A stretch of 64,000 bases of DNA, taken from assembly GCA_024220505.1 (NCBI GenBank), contig JAKZZE010000035.1:186001-250000 (forward strand). Reading direction: 5' to 3'. The notes beneath the pieces were generated by a model. The model saw nothing but the letters and a program-made list of their open reading frames with translations. It searched no databases and was not told the DNA's origin. A program made the position numbers and the translations under genes. This document shows, one piece after another, positions 11,367 to 20,886 of the stretch. Every line of letters begins with the position of its first letter. The first letter of the stretch is position 1. Source of the stretch: Rhizopus arrhizus. Its lineage: Eukaryota > Mucoromycota > Mucoromycetes > Mucorales > Rhizopodaceae.

Positions 11367-14300
11367 TATGTTGGTAAAGATCTGAATTCATAGCTCCATC
11401 GTATATTTGACAGGCGTACCCAGGTCCCTCATAGGTCATGCACCCCCACATGATTAAACTACCCCCTCCATGCTTGACTGTTACGTCGATATGGTGGGGC
11501 TTAAGAGGGCTTCCTGTCTTTGACCAATAGTACTTACATCCGTCAGAGCCCCAAATATTGACTTTTGTTTCATCAGAGAACAGTACACGTCGCCAGTCAT
11601 CTGTAGTCCAGTTTTAGTACTTTTTGGCCCATGCTAGCCGTCTCTTCATGTGGTTTGTGGTTAACAAAGGCTGTTTAACCTTAATCGCAGAAAAGAAATT
11701 CATCGATTTTAATACGTTTATAGCGGTTTTGTATGATATGGAATACCCTAGCTCCATGAGTTTGTCATGTACTTCCCTCGTAGTCTCGAGTTGGCCATGT
11801 ACAACCTGAAGTTTGATGAATCTCTTCGTCTGAGCGGACATAGCTATCGGTCTACCACCAAGCCCACGCTGTCGGTTAGGAAAAAACTTGTTCGCATAGT
11901 TATTAACTGTTGCATACGTAACCCCAAAGCAGTTTGCAACACCCATAGAGTCTTTTCCGGAAAGTAGAGCAGGCTTTATATATTTTTTGATGGCAGCTGA
12001 GAGGGATTTTGTCATGATTGAAGTGTTTAGAAAATTTAAAAAATTAAACGGCAAAATTTGAAGAAAAAGAGAAAATTCACTTTTTTTATACTTCTGGAGA
12101 CTTTATGACTCATAATATGTCAATAAAAGTCCGCAAAGTCTGTCGGTCGGTCCGTGTATCCGACATTTATGGAAGTGAAAAAACTCTAAAAATAAACCAG
12201 TCTCCTTTTAGCAGTTGATTCCGGATCAATATTTACCATCTGAGATTGAAAATATAGCATACGATATGTTATTGTCAGTGCTACATATGTGCAAAATTTT
12301 ACGATGATACACCTATTTCGTAAAACAGAACAACCAAAAACGCTAATAATATCATAACGCTTTTAGAGTTTTTTCACCCACTGTAATACCCCACTCTTCA
12401 AGCCTGTTACGGTTGGTGCAAGCAAGATGTATGTCAACAAGGTCTCTGCATTCAATTCCATCAAGTATGCTTTGACTGTGATGTTCTCACGACCAGGCTT
12501 TGAATCAGCAATTGAAGCATGGCGCTATCGTACTCGTCATAACAACACTATGTATGATATCTATGATGGTCAATTTTGGAATGAATTCAAGGATAGAGAT
12601 GGTAATGTATTTACCAGTCAAGCTAGATCTCTTTTGTTCACTTTGAATGTCGATTGGTTTCAATCTTCAAAAAGAACCGTGTACTCTGTTGGTGCTGTTT
12701 ACTTGACGATAAATAATCTTCCAAGATCCATCAGATACAAAAAAGAAAATATCATCTTGGTTTGTGTTATTCCTGGACCCAAAGAACCCAAAGACACACA
12801 AATCAATAACTATTTACAAGTTTTGGTAAAGGATCTGAAGGAGCTTTACTATGGTGACTTTTTTACCTCTACAGCTGATTCTCCCAATGCTCCTGTCCAA
12901 GTTCATGCTGCTCTGTTCTTGATTGCTTGCGATATTCCTGCTAGCCGAAAGGTTAGTGGGTTTACTTCATTCAATGCAACTGTACCTTGTAATAAATGCT
13001 CAACAGCATTTCCTGCTCGTCATAATACAAATCTTCAACGTGATTTTTCTTTTGGTCTTGAAGATCTTAATGCTTGGTCACTTCGTACCAATATTGAAAA
13101 TCGTCATCATGCAAGAAATTGGAAAGAAGCATCTACAAAGAAGCAAAGGACTGACTTGGAACAGAAATTTGGTACTCGATTTTCTGCTCTACATGATTTG
13201 GAATACCTTGACCTTGTTCGTTGTACTGCCAGCACAATACACGCCAATCAATCAGAAAATTGCCAGCAATTTTTCTGACTTAAAGGCTGATGAATGGAGA
13301 ACCTGGTGTCTTGCTCTTTCGCCCCTTTTACTGAAGTCTCGTCTTCCAGTCCGTCACAAAGAAAATTGGGCAAAGTTTGTACAAGCCTGTCACATCGTAT
13401 GTCGTCCATGCATTACCCAGAATGAAGCCATGATGGCCCACAAGCTATTCCATGAGTTTGTCATTGGTGTTGTTGAATTGTATGGTCCAGAGATGGTCAC
13501 TCCAAATATGCATATTCATCTGCATTTAAAGGATTCTATCCAAGACTTTGGTCCAATATATGCATTTTGGCTGTATGGCTTTGAGAGGCTTAATGGCGAC
13601 ATTAAAAAGATGACAGTAAACTACAAGACAGCGTTCGAAGTTACGTATATGAAGAAGTTTCTTTCCGTTGTGCACTATGGTGACTACATCCGTAACTTAC
13701 CACAAGGAATTAAACAGAATCCTGTGATGATGTCTTCCTTTGGTTACTTGTCACCAACGCCTTCTGATTCCCTAGTTGCTTCTTCATCTACTTCAACCTG
13801 TTTTGATTTTAGTTTATTTGTCAGTGCTCCTCTACGTTTGAATGATATCTTCACTGGTGCTGAAACTCTACCTTCTGATACGCAAGCTTCTTCTAGACAT
13901 AAAGTCGGTGTTAATAGATTGACTCGAGACCATTATGACTATCTTCTTGCCTTTTACAAAATTGTATACACTGATCGAACATTCACAAGTGCGCTAATCC
14001 CAGAAGAGTTTGAGGACTTGTCTACAATGGTACTTCCTGATATTTCTCTTTTTTCTGAAATTGAGATCCTTGGGCAGACATATCGGTCAAAGGCATCGCG
14101 TACTACTCGTGGTTGTTACATTGAAGTCGCCTGTAATTCTGCTGTTCTTGGACAAGAGCCTGAAATGCGAATTGGCGAAGTTCAATATTATTTTAGCCAC
14201 CAACTTCAAATGAAAAAATCTATCCTTCCAAACGGTCGAGTCTTTATGCCAAATGCTTTTGATGAACACCTCTTTGCTTTTGTACGTTGGTACAACCCTC

Positions 14301-14938
14301 CTCTTCATCCTTTTCAAGGATTTGAATGTCTTGGTGCCGCGTACTACCATAACTCATTTCGACCAGCTGATTCAGACTGTATTCTTCCAGTATCTCGTAT
14401 ATTTACTTGTGTGGCTATGAAGCAAGGTTATCCTGATAATCATGTTGTCTTTTTACCTCTTCCAAGAAAAACCATTGGTTTGTAAAAAATAAATAAATAA
14501 ATAAAGTAAAAAGTAAAAAAAAAAAAAAAAATTAAAATTTAAAAATCTAAACACCGCGTTTTTTTTTTTTTGGTTTATTTGTTTTACAATTTTTTTTAAA
14601 ACAGCAAGTTGTGTTCATCCAACTCCATTTCACCACCAAAAGCCCAAGCGATACTCTCTTCAGTTATATTTTCTTTCTTGATAAATTCAGGAACTGGCAA
14701 CGCGTATTTTCTTTGTACACGAGGAAGAAACTGGATGCTGCTATTTCCAGTTCTTTGCCTTTTTGCCTTGTCACTTGCTATCTGATCATCCAACAGCTTA
14801 AAAAATTCGGTACACTGAATATTGGATAATTAGTTGATTACGCTTAAAAAGATATTGATTAAACTTACAGCAGGTGATCTGTACTTTGGTACACGAACTT
14901 CAAAATAATCAACTGTTTTCTTGCACAAGACAGACATA

Positions 14939-16568
14939 CAGTAGCGGACAAAACTGGTGCACAAAAATTAAAATCAACATTGTATCTCCGCCATATGTCT
15001 GCGACTTTTGTGGCATATACCATCTGAAAGACAGTCCAAAATATACATTATGTTATGTAAACCGGAACTGTGCCGGACATCCCCCAGGCATAAGGTCATT
15101 TTTAGTGATTTTTTGCATATTTCAATTTTCGCCAAAAATGTAGTGCTTGTCTAGCCTTCTTTCAATTTTCCCCATATCTCTCCCGTTTGCTTTCAGATTC
15201 CACCGCATATTAGTGAATTTTAGTAGCTCTTAAAAAATATATAAAACCGTAGTTATTTTGTATTTCCCATTGAATCCCCCCTTTTGTTTTTACCCTATTC
15301 ACTATAACAAAGTACTAGCCTTATATGTTTAAGAAAATAAGCAACTGTAAAAACGAAACTCTGAGATCTCGAACACGCCTAGTTCGTACGACAGCAGATA
15401 TTTCTAGAGTAACAAGGATCTCTAAATGGACAATCAACAGGAGAAAGAGGGAAGAAAGAAACTTAATGTCTTGTGATCATGAAGGTCTCCCGCTTTTAAT
15501 CTGAAAAGTTACTAGCTCAATCACCAACCTAAAGCTTGGACAAGGTCCGTTACACACAGTTTCTGATGCTCAGCACATTTCGAGGACCTTAAGATACAGT
15601 ATTAGCAGACTGTTAGTCTGAAGGCACTGTAGGAAGCTAGATTTTGAGTCCGGAAGTAAGGAATCGAAGAATTTCATCAGCTGTATAAGTCGGAAAAAGC
15701 GATGAATGTGGTATCACAACAAGCCATTGTATACTATAGAGGGCTGAAAGTCTGCTATCTTTAGCAATGAAACAAATATGAACATTATGGATGCAGACAG
15801 TATACACTAATATTGAAAGCAAGTCGAGCAACCTTAGCGATTTTTTCACGGTGATCAAACAATGAAGCATGCTGGCTGCTCTGTTATGTTTTAAGGCTGT
15901 ATTAGATATTGAGGACCAGAATATGTGTGTCAGGTATACGATGGTATAATGAACTCATAAATATACACATATATTTCGCTTACTTCATACCACAAAAGCC
16001 TAGCGTATAGTGGTCTAAAACGTCGTAATCTCTTGTTTCAGTATGACAATGACACAAGGCACAAGTCAACGCATGTCACAAACTCAATATTTGATAACAG
16101 CGCTTCTGTGCTACAAGTTTAGCCGCCACTAATCCCGGCCTAAGTCCGCTTAAGCATGCCAGGTGGCAATTGATGGCAAAGGTATGATGATACGACACTA
16201 GATCAAAAAGGGTCGATGATCTTTGGAAAAGAATAGTTAAAGAGCCGGGTTCTTTTACTGAAAATGATATACACGCATATTATTAGCATATGCAAAGAAG
16301 AATATCCGATAATATCAAGAGATGAGATGATTATATAAAGTCTAAGATTTTAGCCACTTTTGCGGTTTTTAGAAAATATAAGATTTTATAAATTCAAAGC
16401 ACGCTTATCGCTCAGTTTTAACAATGTCATGCTTAGAACATACGTAGATTACAATGACTAGTATATCCTCCTTCTAGTACAGTTTCATGACTATTGCAAT
16501 TACCATGAGCAGGTAATGGTAGTTAAAAGCTAAAAAAAAGTTTTGTGCACCAGTTTTGTCCGCTACTG
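14939..16568 (+). mobile_element. Degenerate Tc1/mariner element, left arm of a 3.3-kb palindrome
   Basis: 1,630 bp, ends CAGTAGCGGACAAAACTGGT and complement, with TA before (14937-14938) and after (16569-16570). Decayed transposase codons are readable on the plus strand: a HTH-like ISRVTRISKWTINRR near 15.4 kb, GPEYVCQVYDG near 15.9 kb and LLFQYDNDTRHKS near 16.05 kb, with several stops. It cannot encode its own transposase. TIRs are short (about 28 bp) with no internal reversed copy, unlike the three other families here. Confidence 0.92.
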
Positions 16569-16570
16569 TA

Positions 16571-16654
16571 TAACGACGAAACAATGGACAAGGTGGAGGA
16601 AATTCTTCTGGAGCAAAATCCAGATAGAACAACTCCTTTTACCGAAAAGGAACG
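16571..16654. other. 84-bp spacer between inverted Tc1 copies: reversed piece of the accessory exon
   Basis: The spacer is exactly 28 codons long and flanked by TA on both sides. It is open on the plus strand (NDETMDKV ... PFTEKER), whereas the gene it sits in runs on the minus strand. Placed in reverse between 18289 and 14936 with one TA at each joint, it continues the frame from SEEEDMY to MSVLCKKTVDYFEVRV without a stop. This marks an inversion between the two elements, or an assembly that placed the spacer the wrong way. Confidence 0.85.
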
Positions 16655-16656
16655 TA

Positions 16657-18286
16657 CAGTAGCGGACAAAACTGGTGCACAAAACTTTTTTTTAGCTTTT
16701 AACTACCATTACCTGCTCATGGTAATTGCAATAGTCATGAAACTGTACTAGAAGGAGGATATACTAGTCATTGTAATCTACGTATGTTCTAAGCATGACA
16801 TTGTTAAAACTGAGCGATAAGCGTGCTTTGAATTTATAAAATCTTATATTTTCTAAAAACCGCAAAAGTGGCTAAAATCTTAGACTTTATATAATCATCT
16901 CATCTCTTGATATTATCGGATATTCTTCTTTGCATATGCTAATAATATGCGTGTATATCATTTTCAGTAAAAGAACCCGGCTCTTTAACTATTCTTTTCC
17001 AAAGATCATCGACCCTTTTTGATCTAGTGTCGTATCATCATACCTTTGCCATCAATTGCCACCTGGCATGCTTAAGCGGACTTAGGCCGGGATTAGTGGC
17101 GGCTAAACTTGTAGCACAGAAGCGCTGTTATCAAATATTGAGTTTGTGACATGCGTTGACTTGTGCCTTGTGTCATTGTCATACTGAAACAAGAGATTAC
17201 GACGTTTTAGACCACTATACGCTAGGCTTTTGTGGTATGAAGTAAGCGAAATATATGTGTATATTTATGAGTTCATTATACCATCGTATACCTGACACAC
17301 ATATTCTGGTCCTCAATATCTAATACAGCCTTAAAACATAACAGAGCAGCCAGCATGCTTCATTGTTTGATCACCGTGAAAAAATCGCTAAGGTTGCTCG
17401 ACTTGCTTTCAATATTAGTGTATACTGTCTGCATCCATAATGTTCATATTTGTTTCATTGCTAAAGATAGCAGACTTTCAGCCCTCTATAGTATACAATG
17501 GCTTGTTGTGATACCACATTCATCGCTTTTTCCGACTTATACAGCTGATGAAATTCTTCGATTCCTTACTTCCGGACTCAAAATCTAGCTTCCTACAGTG
17601 CCTTCAGACTAACAGTCTGCTAATACTGTATCTTAAGGTCCTCGAAATGTGCTGAGCATCAGAAACTGTGTGTAACGGACCTTGTCCAAGCTTTAGGTTG
17701 GTGATTGAGCTAGTAACTTTTCAGATTAAAAGCGGGAGACCTTCATGATCACAAGACATTAAGTTTCTTTCTTCCCTCTTTCTCCTGTTGATTGTCCATT
17801 TAGAGATCCTTGTTACTCTAGAAATATCTGCTGTCGTACGAACTAGGCGTGTTCGAGATCTCAGAGTTTCGTTTTTACAGTTGCTTATTTTCTTAAACAT
17901 ATAAGGCTAGTACTTTGTTATAGTGAATAGGGTAAAAACAAAAGGGGGGATTCAATGGGAAATACAAAATAACTACGGTTTTATATATTTTTTAAGAGCT
18001 ACTAAAATTCACTAATATGCGGTGGAATCTGAAAGCAAACGGGAGAGATATGGGGAAAATTGAAAGAAGGCTAGACAAGCACTACATTTTTGGCGAAAAT
18101 TGAAATATGCAAAAAATCACTAAAAATGACCTTATGCCTGGGGGATGTCCGGCACAGTTCCGGTTTACATAACATAATGTATATTTTGGACTGTCTTTCA
18201 GATGGTATATGCCACAAAAGTCGCAGACATATGGCGGAGATACAATGTTGATTTTAATTTTTGTGCACCAGTTTTGTCCGCTACTG
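16657..18286 (-). mobile_element. Degenerate Tc1/mariner element, right arm of the 3.3-kb palindrome
   Basis: 1,630 bp, the reverse complement of 14939-16568 as far as I can read, with TA at 16655-16656 and 18287-18288. Two short open frames of 77 residues (15637-15870 and 17355-17588) have identical translations, which shows how close the arms are. They are not real genes. The decayed transposase runs on the minus strand. Confidence 0.92.
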
Positions 18287-19245
18287 TACATATCTTCTTC
18301 TTCAGACATGTATTGCTGTTGAAGCAAGTACTCACAGCTGGGATAGTTGTTATAAACACCTTGATCCTTGTACTGCTTGTATATAGCCTTACGAGCTCTT
18401 GTTTTCTAAAAACGCAAAGTCAGTTATGCGATTACAATACTTTATGTAGCACTTACAGCACTTCTACGAGTAACTTTTGCAGCTTTTCTTTTTCTCATGA
18501 AATCCTCAACTGGATCTATCTCTTCAACACTTGTTATGCCAGCTTTCTTCGCGTAATATTGTCGTTCAAGGTACTTGCGTAGATCGCGGTTGTTGGTGTC
18601 TTTGTATGAGTAATGACTATTCACATAGTCTTGCAGTAATCTAAATACTCTTTGGTTTTCAGGAGACTTCAGAGGCTTTTCAAGGATATACTGAGACGAT
18701 GGTGGCAGATTGTTGTAGTGATTTCTCACAGCATCCTATATTTCAGAGAAAAGCGATTAGTCTATTTGTTTAAAATTGAATTTTAATGTTCTTACTTTAA
18801 CAGCAGTAGCAATCGGCTTTGCGCCTTTGCCTGATTCTGCTTCAAGCTCATCGTATGCTTCTTTGAGCTTGCTGTATGCTACATGCAAGGCCCGCTTTTC
18901 CCCTTGCTCTTTTCGAAGCATCTCCTTCAAACCATCATTTTCTTTTCTTAGCTCCATATAAATGGAAAAAGAAAGAGATACTTCATCAGTCTCCATGTCT
19001 TCGGCTTGGCGCATTCGCTTCTGAACATGGGTCATGGGAGGAAAACCAGGCCTAGGATAGGCAAAACTATCAGGAATGGCATCGCTTGAAGCAAGCTCAG
19101 GAACAACAGCACGAGAAGGAACAGCGATTGGTTGCCCAACAGAGTTAGAGCCACGAGCATTGGCAGGAGCAGGGTTGAATTGAATACCACGATCAGAAAT
19201 ATTGTTATAAGAGTAATTTGAAATAAAGATAAGTGAGCTTGACAT

Positions 19246-19495
19246 CAAAATTGAATCTTTCTTAAATATCATCGAGTTTACAATGAAACTCAGTCTTAGT
19301 ATAGCAAAAAAAAAAAAATATAAAAGATTTCCTTTTCGAAATTTTGTTCCTTTTTTTTTTCTTTTTGTTCAGCAATTTCCTTTTTCAACATCACTCCGGT
19401 TATCGCAAGGTAAGTAAAAAAAAGAAAATAAAAAAGAAAACTTTGGTTCTAACATGCTGTAGTAGGCATTCATACATGTATCCATGGCTGCTGTA
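19246..19495. promoter_or_regulatory. Upstream region of accessory gene B with a plus-strand promoter-like signal
   Basis: Between the accessory start and the next LTR lies TATAAAAG (about 19319), a CT-rich tract and a CAAGGTAAGT splice-donor-like site (about 19408), all on the plus strand. A similar trio sits upstream of accessory gene A at 4465-4540. It may be a divergent promoter and first exon of a neighbouring element. No coding exon follows before the LTR. Confidence 0.35.
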
Positions 19496-19891
19496 TGTGG
19501 TATTTACACATATAATAAAGTAATACTGTAAATTACTACGAACAATGATCATCCAAATTAGGAATATCGGACATTGTATTATGCCACGTCAAATAAAATC
19601 ATATCCCGATCCACTCCAGAATATTCTAACAAGTTCCTGAATCAGGATTAATAATTACTTCTTGATAAAAGATGTTAAACAATACCAATCATATAATTAA
19701 CGCATCGTCTAATATCGATTAATAATCAATAATCATATACTGTGAATACTATTATTTAGCCGTGGATAGAAAAGTATAAATACCCTCATATTTTTAACTT
19801 GAATAAAGGACAATCTACTTTGAGTCTCACTTAATTTTATATTTGTTGATTGACTTAGTACTTTTTTATATTATAAACCCTAAATATCACA
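19496..19891 (+). mobile_element. Solo LTR of Gypsy family 2, no target duplication
   Basis: 396 bp, TGTGGTATTTACAC to CTAAATATCACA, near-identical to the two LTRs of the element at 32,116-37,985. Flanks are CTGTA and AATAG, which do not match, so one side was lost or it arose by recombination between different insertions. Confidence 0.92.
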
Positions 19892-20097
19892 AATAGAAAT
19901 AATAACCAGTCAATTAACTTTGATCTAATTACTTTTGGGGTTGACAATTGATTAGACTCTCTAGGATGACAGATATTGATCTTATTGTTCTAAATTTGGA
20001 AAAGTGTGGAATTGTTCAATCATAGTTTAATCTTTTGTGTATCGTTATTTATTTTAATACAACTGATATCATATAGAAAATAACTATGTTTACAACA
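19892..20097. other. AT-rich unassigned DNA between LTR and Tc1 fragment
   Basis: About 200 bp without coding potential or a recognisable repeat within this window. It ends abruptly at a piece of a Tc1 element. Confidence 0.6.
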
Positions 20098-20237
20098 ATA
20101 CCTTTGCCATCAATTGCCACCTGGCATGCTTAAGCGGACTTAGGCCGGGATTAGTGGCGGCTAAACTTGTAGCACAGAAGCGCTGTTATCAAATATTGAG
20201 TTTGTGACATGCGTCGACTTGTGCCTTGTGTCATTGT
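20098..20237 (-). mobile_element. 140-bp fragment of the palindrome-family Tc1 element
   Basis: Matches 17040-17179 with about one change (GCGTCGACTT versus GCGTTGACTT) and stops exactly at the Gypsy LTR. A second piece in the same orientation (27684-27800, matching 18168-18286) lies on the far side of the Gypsy and Tc1 block. Both are probably remains of one Tc1 copy. Confidence 0.88.
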
Positions 20238-20660
20238 TGTTTTGCCAAGTATTAAAATAAGAGACAAAAACTAAAAAGACAATAGTTGTGAAACTAAAGA
20301 TTATATGTTGCTTTATTAATAAAAACATTTGAGGCTATTTATACTTTTTGGATGTCTGGATCTTTACCGCTATTTCAATTGATCGGTTAAAAGAATAATG
20401 TGGGAAGGATGGGAAGATAAAGGAAAGATAGTAGATAATCAATAGCCGCTGTCTTCTTGACGAATCAAGGGACAATGAAGTAGATAAATTATTGATCTAA
20501 CGATAATTATCGAATAAAGTTGGATTGAACTGCCGTTGTTATAATCAGGTTCCGATATAGTCGTGGGAACACCGATAGAGACAACAGGGCAAAGTTGGCT
20601 ATTGCGGAGATCTCTCGTTTATCCATGAATGTTCACTTTACTAGTTGTGTGGATACAACA
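20238..20660 (-). repeat. 3' LTR of Gypsy family 1
   Basis: 423 bp. The left border joins a Tc1 fragment; the right border joins the polypurine tract of the element. Confidence 0.95.
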
Positions 20661-20886
20661 TTGCCCCCTTCTAGTTTGAAGCAAACGGTAAAAAGGAAAA
20701 GTGAAGATTCAGAAATGAGCAAAGGTCATACACAATAAGTGCGGTAATGATCATAGAGTAGATAAATAGACATAGTATAATTGAGGATAGATCGTAGTAG
20801 TAAGTTGTCATAAAAACCTGATAGTAAAAAAACCTTCTTTAGGAAAAATTGTCTTAGGGAAAAAGACGGTCAACTACTTAGACAAT

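Larger units (their letters stand above)
9355..12015 (-). pseudogene. Tc1 transposase (DD35E), split by an inserted element and carrying a stop codon
   Basis: The N-terminal half (12015 down to about 11369) begins MTKSLSAAIKKY, with HTH GVANCFGVTYATVNNYANK, and has an in-frame TAA after LAWAKKY (11614-11616). It continues LFSDETKVNIWGSDG to about 11369, then the inner element, then resumes at 9728 with TTLWKTMEYYD. Joining the halves across one TA keeps the frame. D in FSDETK, D in FQHDGDPKH and E in DLNPIEH are present; 35 residues separate the last two. The stop and insertion make it inactive. Confidence 0.88.
9120..12383 (-). mobile_element. Tc1/mariner element (DD35E), interrupted by a second Tc1 element
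   Basis: Ends CAGTGGGTGAAAAAACTCTA and complement, with TA flanks at 9118-9119 and 12384-12385. A second copy of the terminal motif lies in reverse about 185 bp inside each end (about 9305-9327 and 12178-12199), so each end can fold back on itself. Without the inner element (9731-11366) it is about 1.6 kb. It is inserted in the copy B Tnp2 gene just after the LTR remnant. Confidence 0.93.
6861..14485 (+). pseudogene. Tnp2-type transposase, copy B, split by nested insertions and internally deleted
   Basis: Pieces lie at about 6861-6872, 8478-8648, 9077-9119 and 12386-14485. Removing each insert with one copy of its target duplication (TA, TACAC, TA) restores one open frame from EFLIVMKFAND through CPECHTLYQPEEVHC to NTPLFKPVTVG. 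Blocks match copy A: YDGQFWNEF, VIPGPKEPK, MHIHLHLKD and FWLYGFERLNG. Near 13,225 about 45 codons are missing, including the DPMHNLFLGT block, and the frame shifts; the open frame then continues LPAQYTPIN..DLKADEW to the stop at 14485. It is dead from both the deletion and the insertions. It ends 110 bp from the convergent accessory gene, as in copy A. Confidence 0.85.
14596..19245 (-). pseudogene. Transposon accessory gene, copy B, split by two inverted Tc1 copies
   Basis: Exons read as about 19245-18796, 18735-18457, 18405-18289, [two Tc1 copies around 16571-16654], 14936-14869 and 14814-14596. All introns are phase 0 at places equivalent to copy A. The start is taken at MSSSLIFISN, and exon 1 has a coiled-coil-like stretch (MELRKENDGLKEMLRKEQGE). 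Exon 3 is open only if the 84-bp piece between the Tc1 copies is reversed; the whole gene then encodes about 406 residues with no stop. In the present orientation the piece gives a TAA within five codons. The domain is unknown. It ends 110 bp from the copy B Tnp2 stop. Confidence 0.8.

Noticed and set aside
15637..17588. Two identical 77-residue open frames
   Set aside because: They are the same chance frame on opposite arms of the Tc1 palindrome; the decayed transposase runs in another frame.
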